From NCBI GenBank assembly GCA_016845145.1, contig JAERTE010000123.1:22397-86396 (forward strand): 64,000 nt of DNA, read 5' to 3'. How positions within the stretch are numbered: position 1 is the stretch's first letter; the number at the start of each line of letters is the position of its first letter. A program made the translations under genes and the position numbers. The DNA comes from Rhodospirillaceae bacterium. GTDB lineage: Bacteria; Pseudomonadota; Alphaproteobacteria; Rhodospirillales; Casp-alpha2. The notes beneath the pieces are model-generated. The model ran no database searches, was not told the origin of the DNA, and saw only the letters and a program-made list of their open reading frames with translations. This document shows, one piece after another, positions 1 through 7,429 of this stretch.

Positions 1-2
1 TT

Positions 3-41
3 GATGGCATTGTCGTGCGCATGCCGGAAGAACAAAGCTGA
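3..41 (+). CDS. C-terminal tail of a 2Fe-2S ferredoxin-like protein (partial)
   Basis: Reading from base 3, an open frame encodes DGIVVRMPEEQS and stops with TGA at 39-41. The tail ends in a short R-M-P-E-x-Q motif, as many adrenodoxin/putidaredoxin-type ferredoxins do. Its stop overlaps the ATG of the ferredoxin reductase-like gene (TGATG), which fits an electron-transfer pair. Only 12 residues are visible, so the family call rests on the tail motif and on the neighbour. Confidence 0.5.
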   Translation, partial: DGIVVRMPEEQS

Positions 42-1264
42 TGTCTTCGGCGGGGGTCGTTATTGTCGGAGCAGGACAGGCCGGGTATCAGACGGCGGAA
101 TCCCTCCGACAAGAAGGGTATGAGGGGCCTATCACCGTTCTCGGTGATGAGCCGCATGCACCCTACCAACGCCCGCCGCTGTCGAAAGCCTATTTGCTGG
201 GCGAGACCGACAAGGAGCGCTTGCGGTTCCGACCGGAGAACTTCTATGCCGAGCGCGATATCGACCTCCGCGTGAACACGTGCGTCAGTTCCATCGACCG
301 GGATGCCAAGCAGGTGACACTGTTGGATGGCGAAACCCTTGCCTACGATCAGTTGGTCCTTGTGACAGGTGCACGGGTACGCGAATTGTCGGCGCCGGGA
401 TCCGATCTTGATGGCGTTTTTTATCTCAAGACCTTGGACGATGTTGACCGCATCGAGGCGCAGTTGGCCAAGACAGAGAATGTCGTCGTCATTGGTGCGG
501 GTTTCATCGGCCTGGAGTTTGCCGCCGTGGCGCGCAAGCTGGAAAAGAACGTCACGGTCCTTGAGGCTGCGCCCCGGGTCATGGGGCGTGCGGTATCGCC
601 GATCATATCGGAATTTTTTGCGAATGTGCATCGTGAGCACGGCGCCAATGTGCTGTGCGACGCCATGGTGTCTGAAATCACCGGCGATGGCGGAGAGGTC
701 TCCGGCGTCACCTGTGCGGACGGAAAAACCTATCCTGCCGATCTGGTGGTGGTCGGGATCGGTGTTGTCCCGAATGTGGAATTGGCCGACACGGCAGGGT
801 TGCCGTGCGACAACGGCATTGTCGTCGACAAGTTTTGCCGCACAGCCGATGCTGATATCTACGCCGCCGGCGACTGCGCGGCTTATGAACATCCCTTCGC
901 CGGCCGTTTGATCCGCCTGGAATCTGTACAAAATGCCGCCGACCAAGGCCGCGTTGCCGCCGCCGCCATTGCCGGCAACGAAAAGCCCTACGACGTGGTG
1001 CCTTGGTTCTGGTCGGACCAGTACAATCTCAAGTTACAGATGGCGGGCCTATTGGAAGGTTGCGACGAGACGGTGCTGCGCGGTGCCATGGAAGACGGCA
1101 AATTCTCGCTGTTTCATTTCCGCGATGGCGTTCTGCGCGCTGTGGATGCGGTCAGTAAGCCGGCCGATTACGTGCAAGGACGAAAACTCATGGAAGCTGG
1201 TATCTCGCCGACGCCCGAGCAAGCCGGCGATCCCGAATTCAAGCTGAAACAACTGCTCGGCTAA
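41..1264 (+). CDS. FAD-dependent ferredoxin/rubredoxin reductase-type oxidoreductase
   Basis: This 407-residue flavoprotein would pass electrons from NAD(P)H through FAD to a small ferredoxin. An FAD-binding Rossmann motif GAGQAG lies at residues 10-15. A second, NAD-binding motif GAGFIG lies at 152-157, and the FAD-contacting segment YAAGDCA near residue 280. The C-terminal reductase domain contains PWFWSDQY, typical of putidaredoxin reductase/BphA4-like enzymes. The ATG overlaps the stop of an upstream ferredoxin-like frame, so the two are probably translationally coupled. It ends tail-to-tail, overlapping by 4 bases, with the response regulator on the other strand. The partner oxygenase, if any, is not in the window. 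Confidence 0.9.
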   Translation: MSSAGVVIVGAGQAGYQTAESLRQEGYEGPITVLGDEPHAPYQRPPLSKAYLLGETDKERLRFRPENFYAERDIDLRVNTCVSSIDRDAKQVTLLDGETLAYDQLVLVTGARVRELSAPGSDLDGVFYLKTLDDVDRIEAQLAKTENVVVIGAGFIGLEFAAVARKLEKNVTVLEAAPRVMGRAVSPIISEFFANVHREHGANVLCDAMVSEITGDGGEVSGVTCADGKTYPADLVVVGIGVVPNVELADTAGLPCDNGIVVDKFCRTADADIYAAGDCAAYEHPFAGRLIRLESVQNAADQGRVAAAAIAGNEKPYDVVPWFWSDQYNLKLQMAGLLEGCDETVLRGAMEDGKFSLFHFRDGVLRAVDAVSKPADYVQGRKLMEAGISPTPEQAGDPEFKLKQLLG

Positions 1265-1767
1265 TCTGTTCGTACGCCGATTCCCGGCTTGGACGTTTTC
1301 TTTGTTGTGTTGTCTCTAACAAGCGGCGTAGGTCCGTAAAACGTGCCGTTTCGCACAAATGGCCTGACGGTTGTTAACGTCCGATGCAAACGTGTCATCA
1401 GCCCGTCTGCGGATATTGGCTTCACGAGAAAATCATGTGCTCCCGATTCTAAAACAATATCCAAGGTCTTTTTTGTCGCGTCGCCCGTAACAATAACGAT
1501 CGGCAGTTCCTGGTTGGTGCTGTCCGTGCCGTTCCGCACCATCCGGGTAAACTCGGCTCCATCAAGCGGGTCCATGATAAAATCAACCAGCGCAATATCC
1601 ACGCGTGAGGTTTTTAGGATATTGAAGGCAGCCCCGGCGTCATTGGCCAGATGTATGTTCCGCACGCCATTACCGCGTAACACGTCTGCGACTAGATTTC
1701 GAAACGATGCATTGTCGTCCAGAATGAGAACTTCAACTTCGGACCAATCGAATTCTTCGGCCGTCAT
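1261..1767 (-). CDS. CheY-like single-domain response regulator
   Basis: A receiver domain of about 120 residues with a short basic tail. With the ATG at 1767 the acidic pocket is D17/D18, the phosphoacceptor is D62 (in LVDFIMD), the switch Thr is T94 and the invariant Lys is K116 (VKPIS). I chose 1767 because a GGAG stands about 9 bases upstream; the frame is open to GTG 1833 and ATG 1806. After the receiver the tail RPFVRNGTFYGP parallels the regulator at 2617-3165, so they are paralogues. There is no output domain, so it probably works by protein interaction. The partner kinase is not visible. Confidence 0.88.
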   Translation of the reverse strand: MTAEEFDWSEVEVLILDDNASFRNLVADVLRGNGVRNIHLANDAGAAFNILKTSRVDIALVDFIMDPLDGAEFTRMVRNGTDSTNQELPIVIVTGDATKKTLDIVLESGAHDFLVKPISADGLMTRLHRTLTTVRPFVRNGTFYGPTPLVRDNTTKKTSKPGIGVRTD

Positions 1768-1991
1768 TACGTACGTCTCCGGTACAAGTTGGATTGGCGA
1801 TTTCATCGGATGAAGATTATCGGTAATTTTCACGCGATCATCGAATCACATATACTCACTGTTCGGTGAAAGCGGCTTGAGTAGGGCCTTTCACGATTGC
1901 CGCCAAGCAAAGCCTGCGTGAAACGTTATTGACAGTCGGCTGTTACGACCAAATATGTCGTGTGATTGGGTGTCCGAATTGAGGAAAAATC

Positions 1992-2462
1992 ATGCGACCT
2001 TGCGATATTTGCCCAGGGGGAGCGGCGTGCGCTGGGCTTAATTTGGCACCTATCTTGGTGCGGGTGTTCGACCTCCATGCTGCGGGCAAAACCGACAAGT
2101 TCGAAATTTTGTTTGCCCTCGATGAGGACGAAGAGGAGATGCTCGAGACCTATACCGCCAACGTGAAACGGGCGTGTTGGACACGAGCGGCATTGAGTGC
2201 GATCGCGGAAGTTCTGGTGCGGCGTGAGGCAGAAGTGTCCGCGGGTGCCGACTGGCGTGAAATTGTCGAAGATACGCTAGCATCAGCAAAAGCGGCTTAT
2301 GAGAACTTTCCCTGGCACCTGCCGGATTTGGTGGAGCAAGCGCAGGATCTGCATGCGCAAGTCCTGGAACGTGTTGCCGGCGACGATTTCGGTGGGGCGA
2401 TTCCGAAACGTCTTTTTGCGAAAATCTGCAAGGCTACCGTATACGGTTATCTGAAAGAATGA
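1992..2462 (+). CDS. Uncharacterised 156-residue soluble protein
   Basis: I do not recognise this family. The protein starts MRPCDICPGG, with two early cysteines in a C-x2-C pattern, and continues as an acidic, mostly helical chain (EDEEEMLETY) without signal peptide or membrane segment. A GAGG ribosome-binding site lies 8 bases before the ATG. It sits between two paralogous CheY-like regulators, which hints at a signalling role. That inference rests on position only. Confidence 0.72.
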   Translation: MRPCDICPGGAACAGLNLAPILVRVFDLHAAGKTDKFEILFALDEDEEEMLETYTANVKRACWTRAALSAIAEVLVRREAEVSAGADWREIVEDTLASAKAAYENFPWHLPDLVEQAQDLHAQVLERVAGDDFGGAIPKRLFAKICKATVYGYLKE

Positions 2463-2616
2463 ACCGTTTCTCGGACTACGGCGTGTCGAGGCTTGCTAAA
2501 GCGCGCCGGCAATACGATTGAATGCTTGGTCTTTTTGAAGGGCGATGACTATAATCCCCGACTAATGAATGATGGCGCGTGGCCAATGGCAAAACGGGCT
2601 CGAGCGGGGGCGTAGA

Positions 2617-3165
2617 TTGCAGAGCTACAACCTAGAGAACCTGAATATCTTGCTTGTTGAAGATAACAAGCACATGCAACTGCTGATTAAGGAAATTCTC
2701 CGGAGTTTTCGAATCAAGGCTGTGCGCGTTGCCGATGATGGTGCCGATGCGATCAAGGAAATGCGAACCTTCGCCGTCGACTTGGTAATTTGTGATTGGA
2801 ACATGCAACCCATTGATGGACTGGAGTTCGTCCGTATGGTTCGGACCAGTTCAGACAGCTCCAATCCCTATGTTCCAGTCATTATGCTGACGGGGCATAC
2901 GGAAACCCATCGGGTGCTGGAAGCCCGGGATGCCGGCATTACCGAATTTCTGGCCAAACCGGTATCGGCCAAGGGCTTGTATCAGCGTATTTGTATGGTG
3001 ATTGAGCGTCCGCGCCAGTTCGTCAAAACACGGATGTACGCCGGCCCTGATCGGCGCCGTATGCCGCCAACGGCAAAGAACAACAAGGGCAGGCGCGCCA
3101 GTGACGAATCCAGTGGCGATGATGAGCTTTCGCAAGACGAAGTCGAGAAATTGATGAACAGCTGA
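2617..3165 (+). CDS. CheY-like response regulator with FliM-like C-terminal tail
   Basis: A receiver domain with E15/D16, phosphoacceptor D60 (VICDWNM), switch T92 and K114 (AKPVS), numbered from the TTG at 2617. That start follows a G-rich ribosome-binding site by about 7 bases and places the receiver as in the paralogue; the frame is open to ATG 2569, which lacks a clear site. The tail has the RPRQFVKTRMYAGPDRRR stretch shared by this alphaproteobacterial group. It ends in LSQDEVEKLMNS, which closely resembles the N-terminal CheY-binding peptide of FliM (LSQxEIDxLL). This suggests binding to a CheY-type partner or to its own receiver. Confidence 0.88.
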   Translation: MQSYNLENLNILLVEDNKHMQLLIKEILRSFRIKAVRVADDGADAIKEMRTFAVDLVICDWNMQPIDGLEFVRMVRTSSDSSNPYVPVIMLTGHTETHRVLEARDAGITEFLAKPVSAKGLYQRICMVIERPRQFVKTRMYAGPDRRRMPPTAKNNKGRRASDESSGDDELSQDEVEKLMNS

Positions 3166-3339
3166 GCCGTTGCTATCGGTTTTCACTAACCTTTGAGCAG
3201 TTGCGATACACCTCGCTTACCGAATTCTCATTATCCAAGCCAATCATGACGGCATTTGTAACCAGTGCCCCCCAGCAACGCGCCCGCTTGAATGAGGCCG
3301 CGAGTGCTCCGAGTTGCGTTTGCGCGGACGGGCGCAACA

Positions 3340-3420
3340 AACTGTTGTAATTCTATATAATTGTATTATATTATTTTTTTACATCTAAAACGAGTTAAAA
3401 ATACTTTTAGAATCAATGAG
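3340..3420 (+). promoter_or_regulatory. AT-rich promoter tract upstream of the XRE regulator
   Basis: About 70 bases of almost pure A/T (TATATAATTGTATTATATT and a T7 run) stand out from the GC-rich surroundings and end just before the XRE-type gene at 3433. Several TATAAT-like hexamers occur, so an exact -10 cannot be picked. Such tracts commonly carry promoters or nucleoid-protein sites. Confidence 0.4.
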
Positions 3421-3432
3421 GTCATGTAGGCG

Positions 3433-3876
3433 ATGTCTTCTGAAAAATCCGAAAAGGCGCTCTCCGACGCTGCATCTGCAAATGGGGAACTCCAGATTGG
3501 CGAAAACACTCCCCATCCAGTTGACATTCATGTCGGCACTAAAATCCGACTGCGCCGACGTTTGCTCGGCATGAGCCAATCGGCCGTTGCAAGCCAAATC
3601 GGGATTTCCTTTCAGCAGCTACAAAAATACGAAAGCGGCGCAAATCGTGTCGGCGCAAGCCGGTTGTACCAATTGGCGCGCGTGTTAGGCGTCGCGCCGA
3701 GTGCCTTCTTCAAGGGGTTGGACGGGGACGACCGAGGGCAGCCGGAAATGATCGGTAATCTTGATGCGGATGGCTTGAGGTTGGCTGCCGGGTGGCAAGC
3801 CATACCCGATGACCGTCTGCGCAAGGCCATAGCCGGTGTTATATTTGCGACCGGCACGGCCTTGGTTGTTCGCTAG
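3433..3876 (+). CDS. XRE-family helix-turn-helix transcriptional regulator
   Basis: A 147-residue DNA-binding protein. The Cro/C1-type HTH spans roughly residues 33-93, with the hallmark segment [20 protein letters not shown] followed by ES and [16 protein letters not shown]. This is the short SinR/Cro-like type common in alphaproteobacteria, with no sensor domain beyond a C-terminal helical stretch. The gene is monocistronic behind a strongly AT-rich upstream tract. Targets are unknown; autoregulation is plausible. Confidence 0.9.
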   Translation: MSSEKSEKALSDAASANGELQIGENTPHPVDIHVGTKIRLRRRLLGMSQSAVASQIGISFQQLQKYESGANRVGASRLYQLARVLGVAPSAFFKGLDGDDRGQPEMIGNLDADGLRLAAGWQAIPDDRLRKAIAGVIFATGTALVVR

Positions 3877-3969
3877 ACAGCAAATACGCGGCGAACTCAA
3901 CCGGTCAGATTACGGAACGCAAGGATTGAGCAAGTTGATTGCCACGTGATTCCGTAATCATTGCGGGGA

Positions 3970-4152
3970 TCAGCTTCCTTGGTCGGGCTTTACCGTCTGC
4001 TGGGTCTGCCCTTCAGCAATGTAAGGGCTGCTGGTTTCAGCTGTCTTAGTGTTGTGACCCCAGCCGCATCCCTCTCCGGCCAAAACGGGGCTGGTTACAA
4101 GGGCAAGTCCGAGCGTAAAAGCTGCTGCCAATCCAAACGTCAACGTGCGCAT
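3970..4152 (-). CDS. Small secreted protein, 60 residues
   Basis: It starts MRTLTFGLAAAFTLGLALVTSPVLA, a clear Sec signal peptide with an ALA-type cleavage site, then a mature peptide of about 35 residues beginning GEGCGWGH. The start at 4152 is set by a GGAGG 7 bases upstream; the frame is open further to 4191. The mature part has one Cys and is rich in Thr, Gln and Pro. I know no function; small GCGWGH peptides of this kind are usually annotated hypothetical. Confidence 0.7.
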   Translation of the reverse strand: MRTLTFGLAAAFTLGLALVTSPVLAGEGCGWGHNTKTAETSSPYIAEGQTQQTVKPDQGS

Positions 4153-4250
4153 GGCGCGTCCTCCATGGTTAAACCGCCAAAAGGTTAGCACGAACGCGTA
4201 GGGCTACGCTACTGGATAACAATATTGTGTAGAGAGTACCGTACAATGGG

Positions 4251-4598
4251 TCAGACGACGGGTGCGCCATATCCCCAGCTGTAAGGGACCGGGCCGGAAA
4301 GCGCGATGACATCGCCGGGCTCGGGTTGGAAGGCGGTATGAACAGCGCCATCCAATTCCGGCGTCACGTCTTTGCCATTGCACAAGACCAAATAGACTTC
4401 GCGTTCGGGGATTTGCAGGTGGTCGAGGATATCGGCGACAGTACCGCCTGGCGGGATGCTCAATCGCAGTCGCCGCGAGCGGTCACGCATAAAACGCGCC
4501 AGACTGTTGAAAGCCCGCACTTCGATCTCGATATCAATATCGCCGGAATTGTCCCCAATGCCCGGTGCGGCATGATGTTCTGTCATTGGATCGGGCAT
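4251..4598 (-). CDS. MoaD/ThiS-like beta-grasp protein without terminal Gly-Gly
   Basis: The last 80 residues fit the ubiquitin-like beta-grasp fold of MoaD/ThiS: RAFNSLARFM, then IPPGGTVADILDHLQIP, VYLVLCNGKDV and PGDVIALSGPVPYSWGYG. The final residues are GAPVV, not the Gly-Gly that is activated for sulfur transfer, so a plain sulfur-carrier role is doubtful. The ATG at 4598 follows GGAAG by 7 bases; the frame is open to 4658. A perfect FNR box lies 64 bases upstream, suggesting control by oxygen. Relatives of this type often sit near molybdo- or tungstoenzymes, but none is adjacent here. Confidence 0.72.
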   Translation of the reverse strand: MPDPMTEHHAAPGIGDNSGDIDIEIEVRAFNSLARFMRDRSRRLRLSIPPGGTVADILDHLQIPEREVYLVLCNGKDVTPELDGAVHTAFQPEPGDVIALSGPVPYSWGYGAPVV

Positions 4599-4661
4599 GC
4601 GGTTTCTTCCAGGTGTTGCATTCTGTGTGAGTGCTTTTACACGCCCTGCCACAATCATGGA

Positions 4662-4675
4662 TTGATAAATATCAA
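4662..4675 (-). promoter_or_regulatory. FNR/Anr-type binding box upstream of the MoaD-like gene
   Basis: TTGATAAATATCAA is a perfect match to TTGAT-N4-ATCAA. Its centre (4668.5) predicts a class II start near 4627, and TAAAAG lies at the expected -10 position (4634-4639), leaving a leader of about 30 bases before the ATG at 4598. The fit to the divergent gene at 4789 is weaker. Confidence 0.7.
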
Positions 4676-4687
4676 TTGCGCATCCGA

Positions 4688-4701
4688 GTGACAGGTGTCA
4701 C
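4688..4701. promoter_or_regulatory. Inverted repeat GTGACA-N2-TGTCAC (possible operator)
   Basis: Perfect 6-base arms separated by GG, lying 13 bases from the FNR box in the divergent region between the MoaD-like gene and the small membrane protein gene. It could be an operator for a second regulator. The regulator is unknown. Confidence 0.35.
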
Positions 4702-4788
4702 TTCGCAATGTGTAAGATTCTTGTAAGGTCGGTCTCAACAACAAGCGCGAAAAACGCGCCGAAACCCTCTCAACAGGAGATCGGCACG

Positions 4789-4923
4789 ATGATGAATACA
4801 ACGATGGCAAACAGACTGACAAAATGTATGGGGCTCGCGATTGGGACCGCATTTGGAATGGCGGTTACCGCCTACGGCGCCAGCGCTATTGTTGCTTCCG
4901 GCTTAAGAGTTGTCCTCCCATAG
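4789..4923 (+). CDS. Small single-span membrane protein, 44 residues
   Basis: It starts MMNTTMANRL at an ATG with AGGAGA 8 bases upstream. A hydrophobic stretch rich in Gly, Ala and Val (residues about 14-36) forms one predicted membrane helix, and the protein ends LRVVLP. The frame extends open to 4708, but the ribosome-binding site decides for 4789. Function unknown; it shares an upstream region with the FNR-box-bearing MoaD-like gene. Confidence 0.5.
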   Translation: MMNTTMANRLTKCMGLAIGTAFGMAVTAYGASAIVASGLRVVLP

Positions 4924-4963
4924 CCTGGTTTCAATAGGCTGTCGACTTGAAACGTGGCCGCAA

Positions 4964-5206
4964 CTAGGCCGCTTCAATCTGTGACCAGTCGGGCAACAAG
5001 GCAGCGTGGCCATTGTCCGCGTGACGTTGTCTCGCCAGTAATGAAACCCTGACCCGATCGAGTTCCGTGGCCAAAAGCTTGAGTTCCTTCCCGTCTTGGG
5101 GATCGGATATGCGAGCTTCTGCCAACAGGGCCAACGCTGTTTCATTCAACTGATGGGCTAATCTCTTTTGTCTTAATGTTTGCACGGGTTGTACTCCCTT
5201 GCTCAT
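4964..5206 (-). CDS. Uncharacterised small helical protein, 80 residues
   Basis: The frame runs from ATG 5206 (MSKGVQPVQTLRQKR) with GAAGG 4 bases upstream; an earlier ATG at 5221 is possible but lacks a site. The sequence is alpha-helical and charged (NETALALLAEAR, LLATELDRVR), with no signal peptide or motif I recognise. It is transcribed divergently from the 81-residue gene at 5382. Confidence 0.55.
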   Translation of the reverse strand: MSKGVQPVQTLRQKRLAHQLNETALALLAEARISDPQDGKELKLLATELDRVRVSLLARQRHADNGHAALLPDWSQIEAA

Positions 5207-5381
5207 TTCACCTTCGACCATGCTTAGGAGGGTATCTGCCGAACATTACAGAAGTATGTCGTTAACCCAATATTTAGATTTCATTTTGTTACAATCACGA
5301 CATATTGTGTTTTGAGCGGTTCCGGATCGAAAACATACTGATATCCTTTGCGCCACTGGCTCTTCGTGCTATAGGCATTTC

Positions 5382-5627
5382 ATGATGAACGAACCGCAAA
5401 TGGACGATATCGGCTCTGGTGGCCGCGCAACTCTGGCGTTCGGGGTGCTGTTTTCAACTGTCGGCGCCGTGGCGGATGTCGAAGATTGGTTGGATGACAA
5501 TTGCACCGGTGATTGGAGCCTGCAGGTTGAAGGCATGGACGATTCGCTGACCAAAAAAAGCCTGCGGATTATGTTTGAGGTAGAAGCCGACAAGTTGACG
5601 TTTATAAACGATTTCGCCCGCGCTTGA
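5382..5627 (+). CDS. Uncharacterised 81-residue acidic protein
   Basis: A small soluble protein (MMNEPQMDDIGSG, then ATLAFGVLFSTVGAVADVEDWLDD and a C-terminal FEVEADKLTFINDF segment). The alternating pattern suggests a small alpha/beta fold. No family is recognised. It lies 12 bases before a lipoprotein gene on the same strand and may be cotranscribed with it. Confidence 0.6.
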   Translation: MMNEPQMDDIGSGGRATLAFGVLFSTVGAVADVEDWLDDNCTGDWSLQVEGMDDSLTKKSLRIMFEVEADKLTFINDFARA

Positions 5628-5639
5628 GCCCCGGCAGTG

Positions 5640-5807
5640 ATGGCAATAATGCGGCTTCCCATCCATATCGTTTCTGTTCTTCTTTTGTGTGTTTTCACTG
5701 TTGCAGGCTGTGGCCAAACTTCCGTGGGAGATGCGCTGCACGCGGGCGGTAAGCTGGTTTACGACACCCTCAAGGCCGCACAGGAGAACAAAAACGCCGG
5801 TTATTGA
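5640..5807 (+). CDS. Small lipoprotein, 55 residues
   Basis: ATG 5640 opens a frame MAIMRLPIHIVSVLLLCVF that continues TVAGCGQTSVGDALH and stops at TGA 5805-5807. TVAGC is a good lipobox, so the mature protein would begin at Cys23 as a lipid-anchored peptide of about 33 residues (ending ENKNAGY). An alternative ATG at 5649 gives the same lipobox. The gene is short and easily missed. It resembles small entericidin-like lipoproteins in size and composition, but I cannot assign it to that family. Confidence 0.62.
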   Translation: MAIMRLPIHIVSVLLLCVFTVAGCGQTSVGDALHAGGKLVYDTLKAAQENKNAGY

Positions 5808-5898
5808 CTTCGGTGCCGCTCTATCGGTTCGGACGTTTACCATTCCTCAATAAATTTCGCAGTATTCTGAACCTTCCGAAGAATTCGGGAGATAAAAA

Positions 5899-6048
5899 AT
5901 GTATCAATCGCGAACCGATGAACGGTCCGGTACCCGGGAAATAATCGAAAGCCCATTGCTGTGGATGACAATTTTGATCTATGGCGTGGCGTTTTGTGCC
6001 TATCTATGGTCAGATTTTTTGCGCGTGTTTAGGTGGATAGGCCTTTAG
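5899..6048 (+). CDS. Small membrane protein, 49 residues
   Basis: ATG 5899 has GGGAG 8 bases upstream and opens MYQSRTDERSGTREIIESP, followed by a hydrophobic segment (LLWMTILIYGVAFCAYLW) and a basic end RVFRWIGL. The charge pattern predicts one membrane helix. The stop TAG is at 6046-6048, 32 bases before the retropepsin gene, so the two may share a transcript. Function unknown. Confidence 0.55.
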   Translation: MYQSRTDERSGTREIIESPLLWMTILIYGVAFCAYLWSDFLRVFRWIGL

Positions 6049-6080
6049 CCTCAGCGTCTGGCAAGAGATAATCCATCGCC

Positions 6081-6776
6081 ATGAAAGTTTCCGGACGATG
6101 GATCACGTTTCTGATTTTTGCGCTGGCCGTAACTGGCTTGGTCATCTATCTCGCCGGGCGTTATCCGGAAATCCTGAGCAACCGTGATGGCCGTATTGGT
6201 CTGACGCAGTCTCTTTTGTGGCTGGGGCTGATCGGCGCCAGCCTGTTTTTGCACCGACGCATGCGGCTCGGCCATGCCTTACGCTACGCCGCTATATGGG
6301 TGGCGCTAGGAGCCGGCTTGGTACTGGCCTACAGTTTTCGTCACGATGCCAAGCATCTCGTGGGACGCCTGACGGCTGAATTACTGCCGCACCAGGGCAG
6401 GATGATCGGTGACAGCGTGGAAATTCGTGCTGGCGATCACGGTCATTTCGTTGTGGAGGCGATGGTGGACGGTGTTAATCTGCGGTTTCTGGTCGATACC
6501 GGAGCCAGTGACGTGGTGTTGTCACCCGATGATGCCAAACGGCTGGGGTACAAGCTGGACGAATTGACGTTCTCAAAGTTGTACAATACAGCCAACGGTG
6601 TCGTGCGCGGCGCTCCCGTAAGGCTCGGGCGGATGGCTATAGGGCCGATCGTCATTGAAAACGTGCGTGCGTCGGTGAACGGCGCAGCCATGGGACGTTC
6701 GTTATTGGGAATGAGTTTTCTGAATCGCTTATCGGGCTACGAGGTTCGGGACGACAGGATGATCTTGCGGCCTTAA
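6081..6776 (+). CDS. Membrane-anchored retropepsin-like aspartic protease
   Basis: A 231-residue protein with three N-terminal hydrophobic segments (about residues 8-25, 45-58 and 70-87), then a single-lobe aspartic protease domain of clan AA. The active-site motif FLVDTGASDVVLS has D139-T-G141, and the flap/second strand pattern ends in RSLLGMSFLNRL. It matches the TIGR02281-type family of proteobacteria: an inner-membrane protein with the protease domain probably in the periplasm, needing a dimer to form the active site. Substrate unknown. Confidence 0.88.
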   Translation: MKVSGRWITFLIFALAVTGLVIYLAGRYPEILSNRDGRIGLTQSLLWLGLIGASLFLHRRMRLGHALRYAAIWVALGAGLVLAYSFRHDAKHLVGRLTAELLPHQGRMIGDSVEIRAGDHGHFVVEAMVDGVNLRFLVDTGASDVVLSPDDAKRLGYKLDELTFSKLYNTANGVVRGAPVRLGRMAIGPIVIENVRASVNGAAMGRSLLGMSFLNRLSGYEVRDDRMILRP

Positions 6777-6796
6777 CTGCGTTCTAATCTGGGGCC

Positions 6797-7015
6797 CTAA
6801 TGCACAACCGCGTCCGACGGGCGGCTTTCCGACAGCAGATTCTCCGCCGCTTGGGCAACGCGAATCCAACGCTGACATCCTTGCCCGTCGCCTCGGGCTT
6901 TCAATTGATCTGCGCGGATAAAGGCACCAGCAACAGCCATTTCGCCATAGGTTTCGACCAAAAGGCCGGCGGTGCGTAGAATGTCAGCCTGCAAGATATA
7001 TGGCTGCGTGCCCAT
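6797..7015 (-). CDS. Uncharacterised 72-residue protein downstream of fliN
   Basis: ATG 7015 (MGTQPYILQADILR) follows a GTAGGAC site by 6 bases and lies 7 bases after the stop of fliN, so the two are cotranscribed. The protein is alpha-helical (ETYGEMAVAGAFIRADQLKARGD, GCQRWIRVAQAAENLL) with no signal peptide. I know no family. Its position suggests, but does not prove, a link to motility. Confidence 0.6.
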   Translation of the reverse strand: MGTQPYILQADILRTAGLLVETYGEMAVAGAFIRADQLKARGDGQGCQRWIRVAQAAENLLSESRPSDAVVH

Positions 7016-7022
7016 GTTTGTC

Positions 7023-7325
7023 CTACCTGATAACGGTTTCCGCCATCTTGATGATTTCGTTGATGTTGACGCCGAGGCGATCTTCAATCACCACCACTTC
7101 GCCGGTTGCGACGGCTCGGTTATTGGCATGAATTTCGATGTCTTCACCCACGCCGCGGTTCAGTTCCACAACGGCACCACGGCCCAGCTTGAGGATCTGG
7201 CTGATCGGCATTTTCGCGGTACCAAGAACCGCGGTGATCTCGATTTCCACATCGAGCACGGCTTCCAATTCGGTATCCAACCCGAGAGATTCGCCGACTG
7301 TATCTGGCGCAGACGCGTCCGCCAT
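7023..7325 (-). CDS. fliN: Flagellar motor switch protein FliN
   Basis: A 100-residue protein carrying a SpoA (SPOA/FliMN C-terminal) domain: LDVEIEITAVLGTAKMPISQ, LKLGRGAVVELNR, VEDIEI-type strand and GEVVVIEDRLGVNINEI. Length and pattern match FliN, which with FliM and FliG forms the C-ring that reverses the flagellar motor. The ATG follows GAAAGG by 8 bases. It stands away from other flagellar genes in this window, so it may be a detached or second copy; the location of fliM and fliG cannot be seen. Confidence 0.88.
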   Translation of the reverse strand: MADASAPDTVGESLGLDTELEAVLDVEIEITAVLGTAKMPISQILKLGRGAVVELNRGVGEDIEIHANNRAVATGEVVVIEDRLGVNINEIIKMAETVIR

Positions 7326-7429
7326 TCGTTCAAACCTTTCTCAACCAATAACCCAGTATCAGGGACCGCCGGTTAAATGGCAGTTAACACATGACCAGTC
7401 TATCATGTTCGGGCTGGTGGCGTTGTTTT

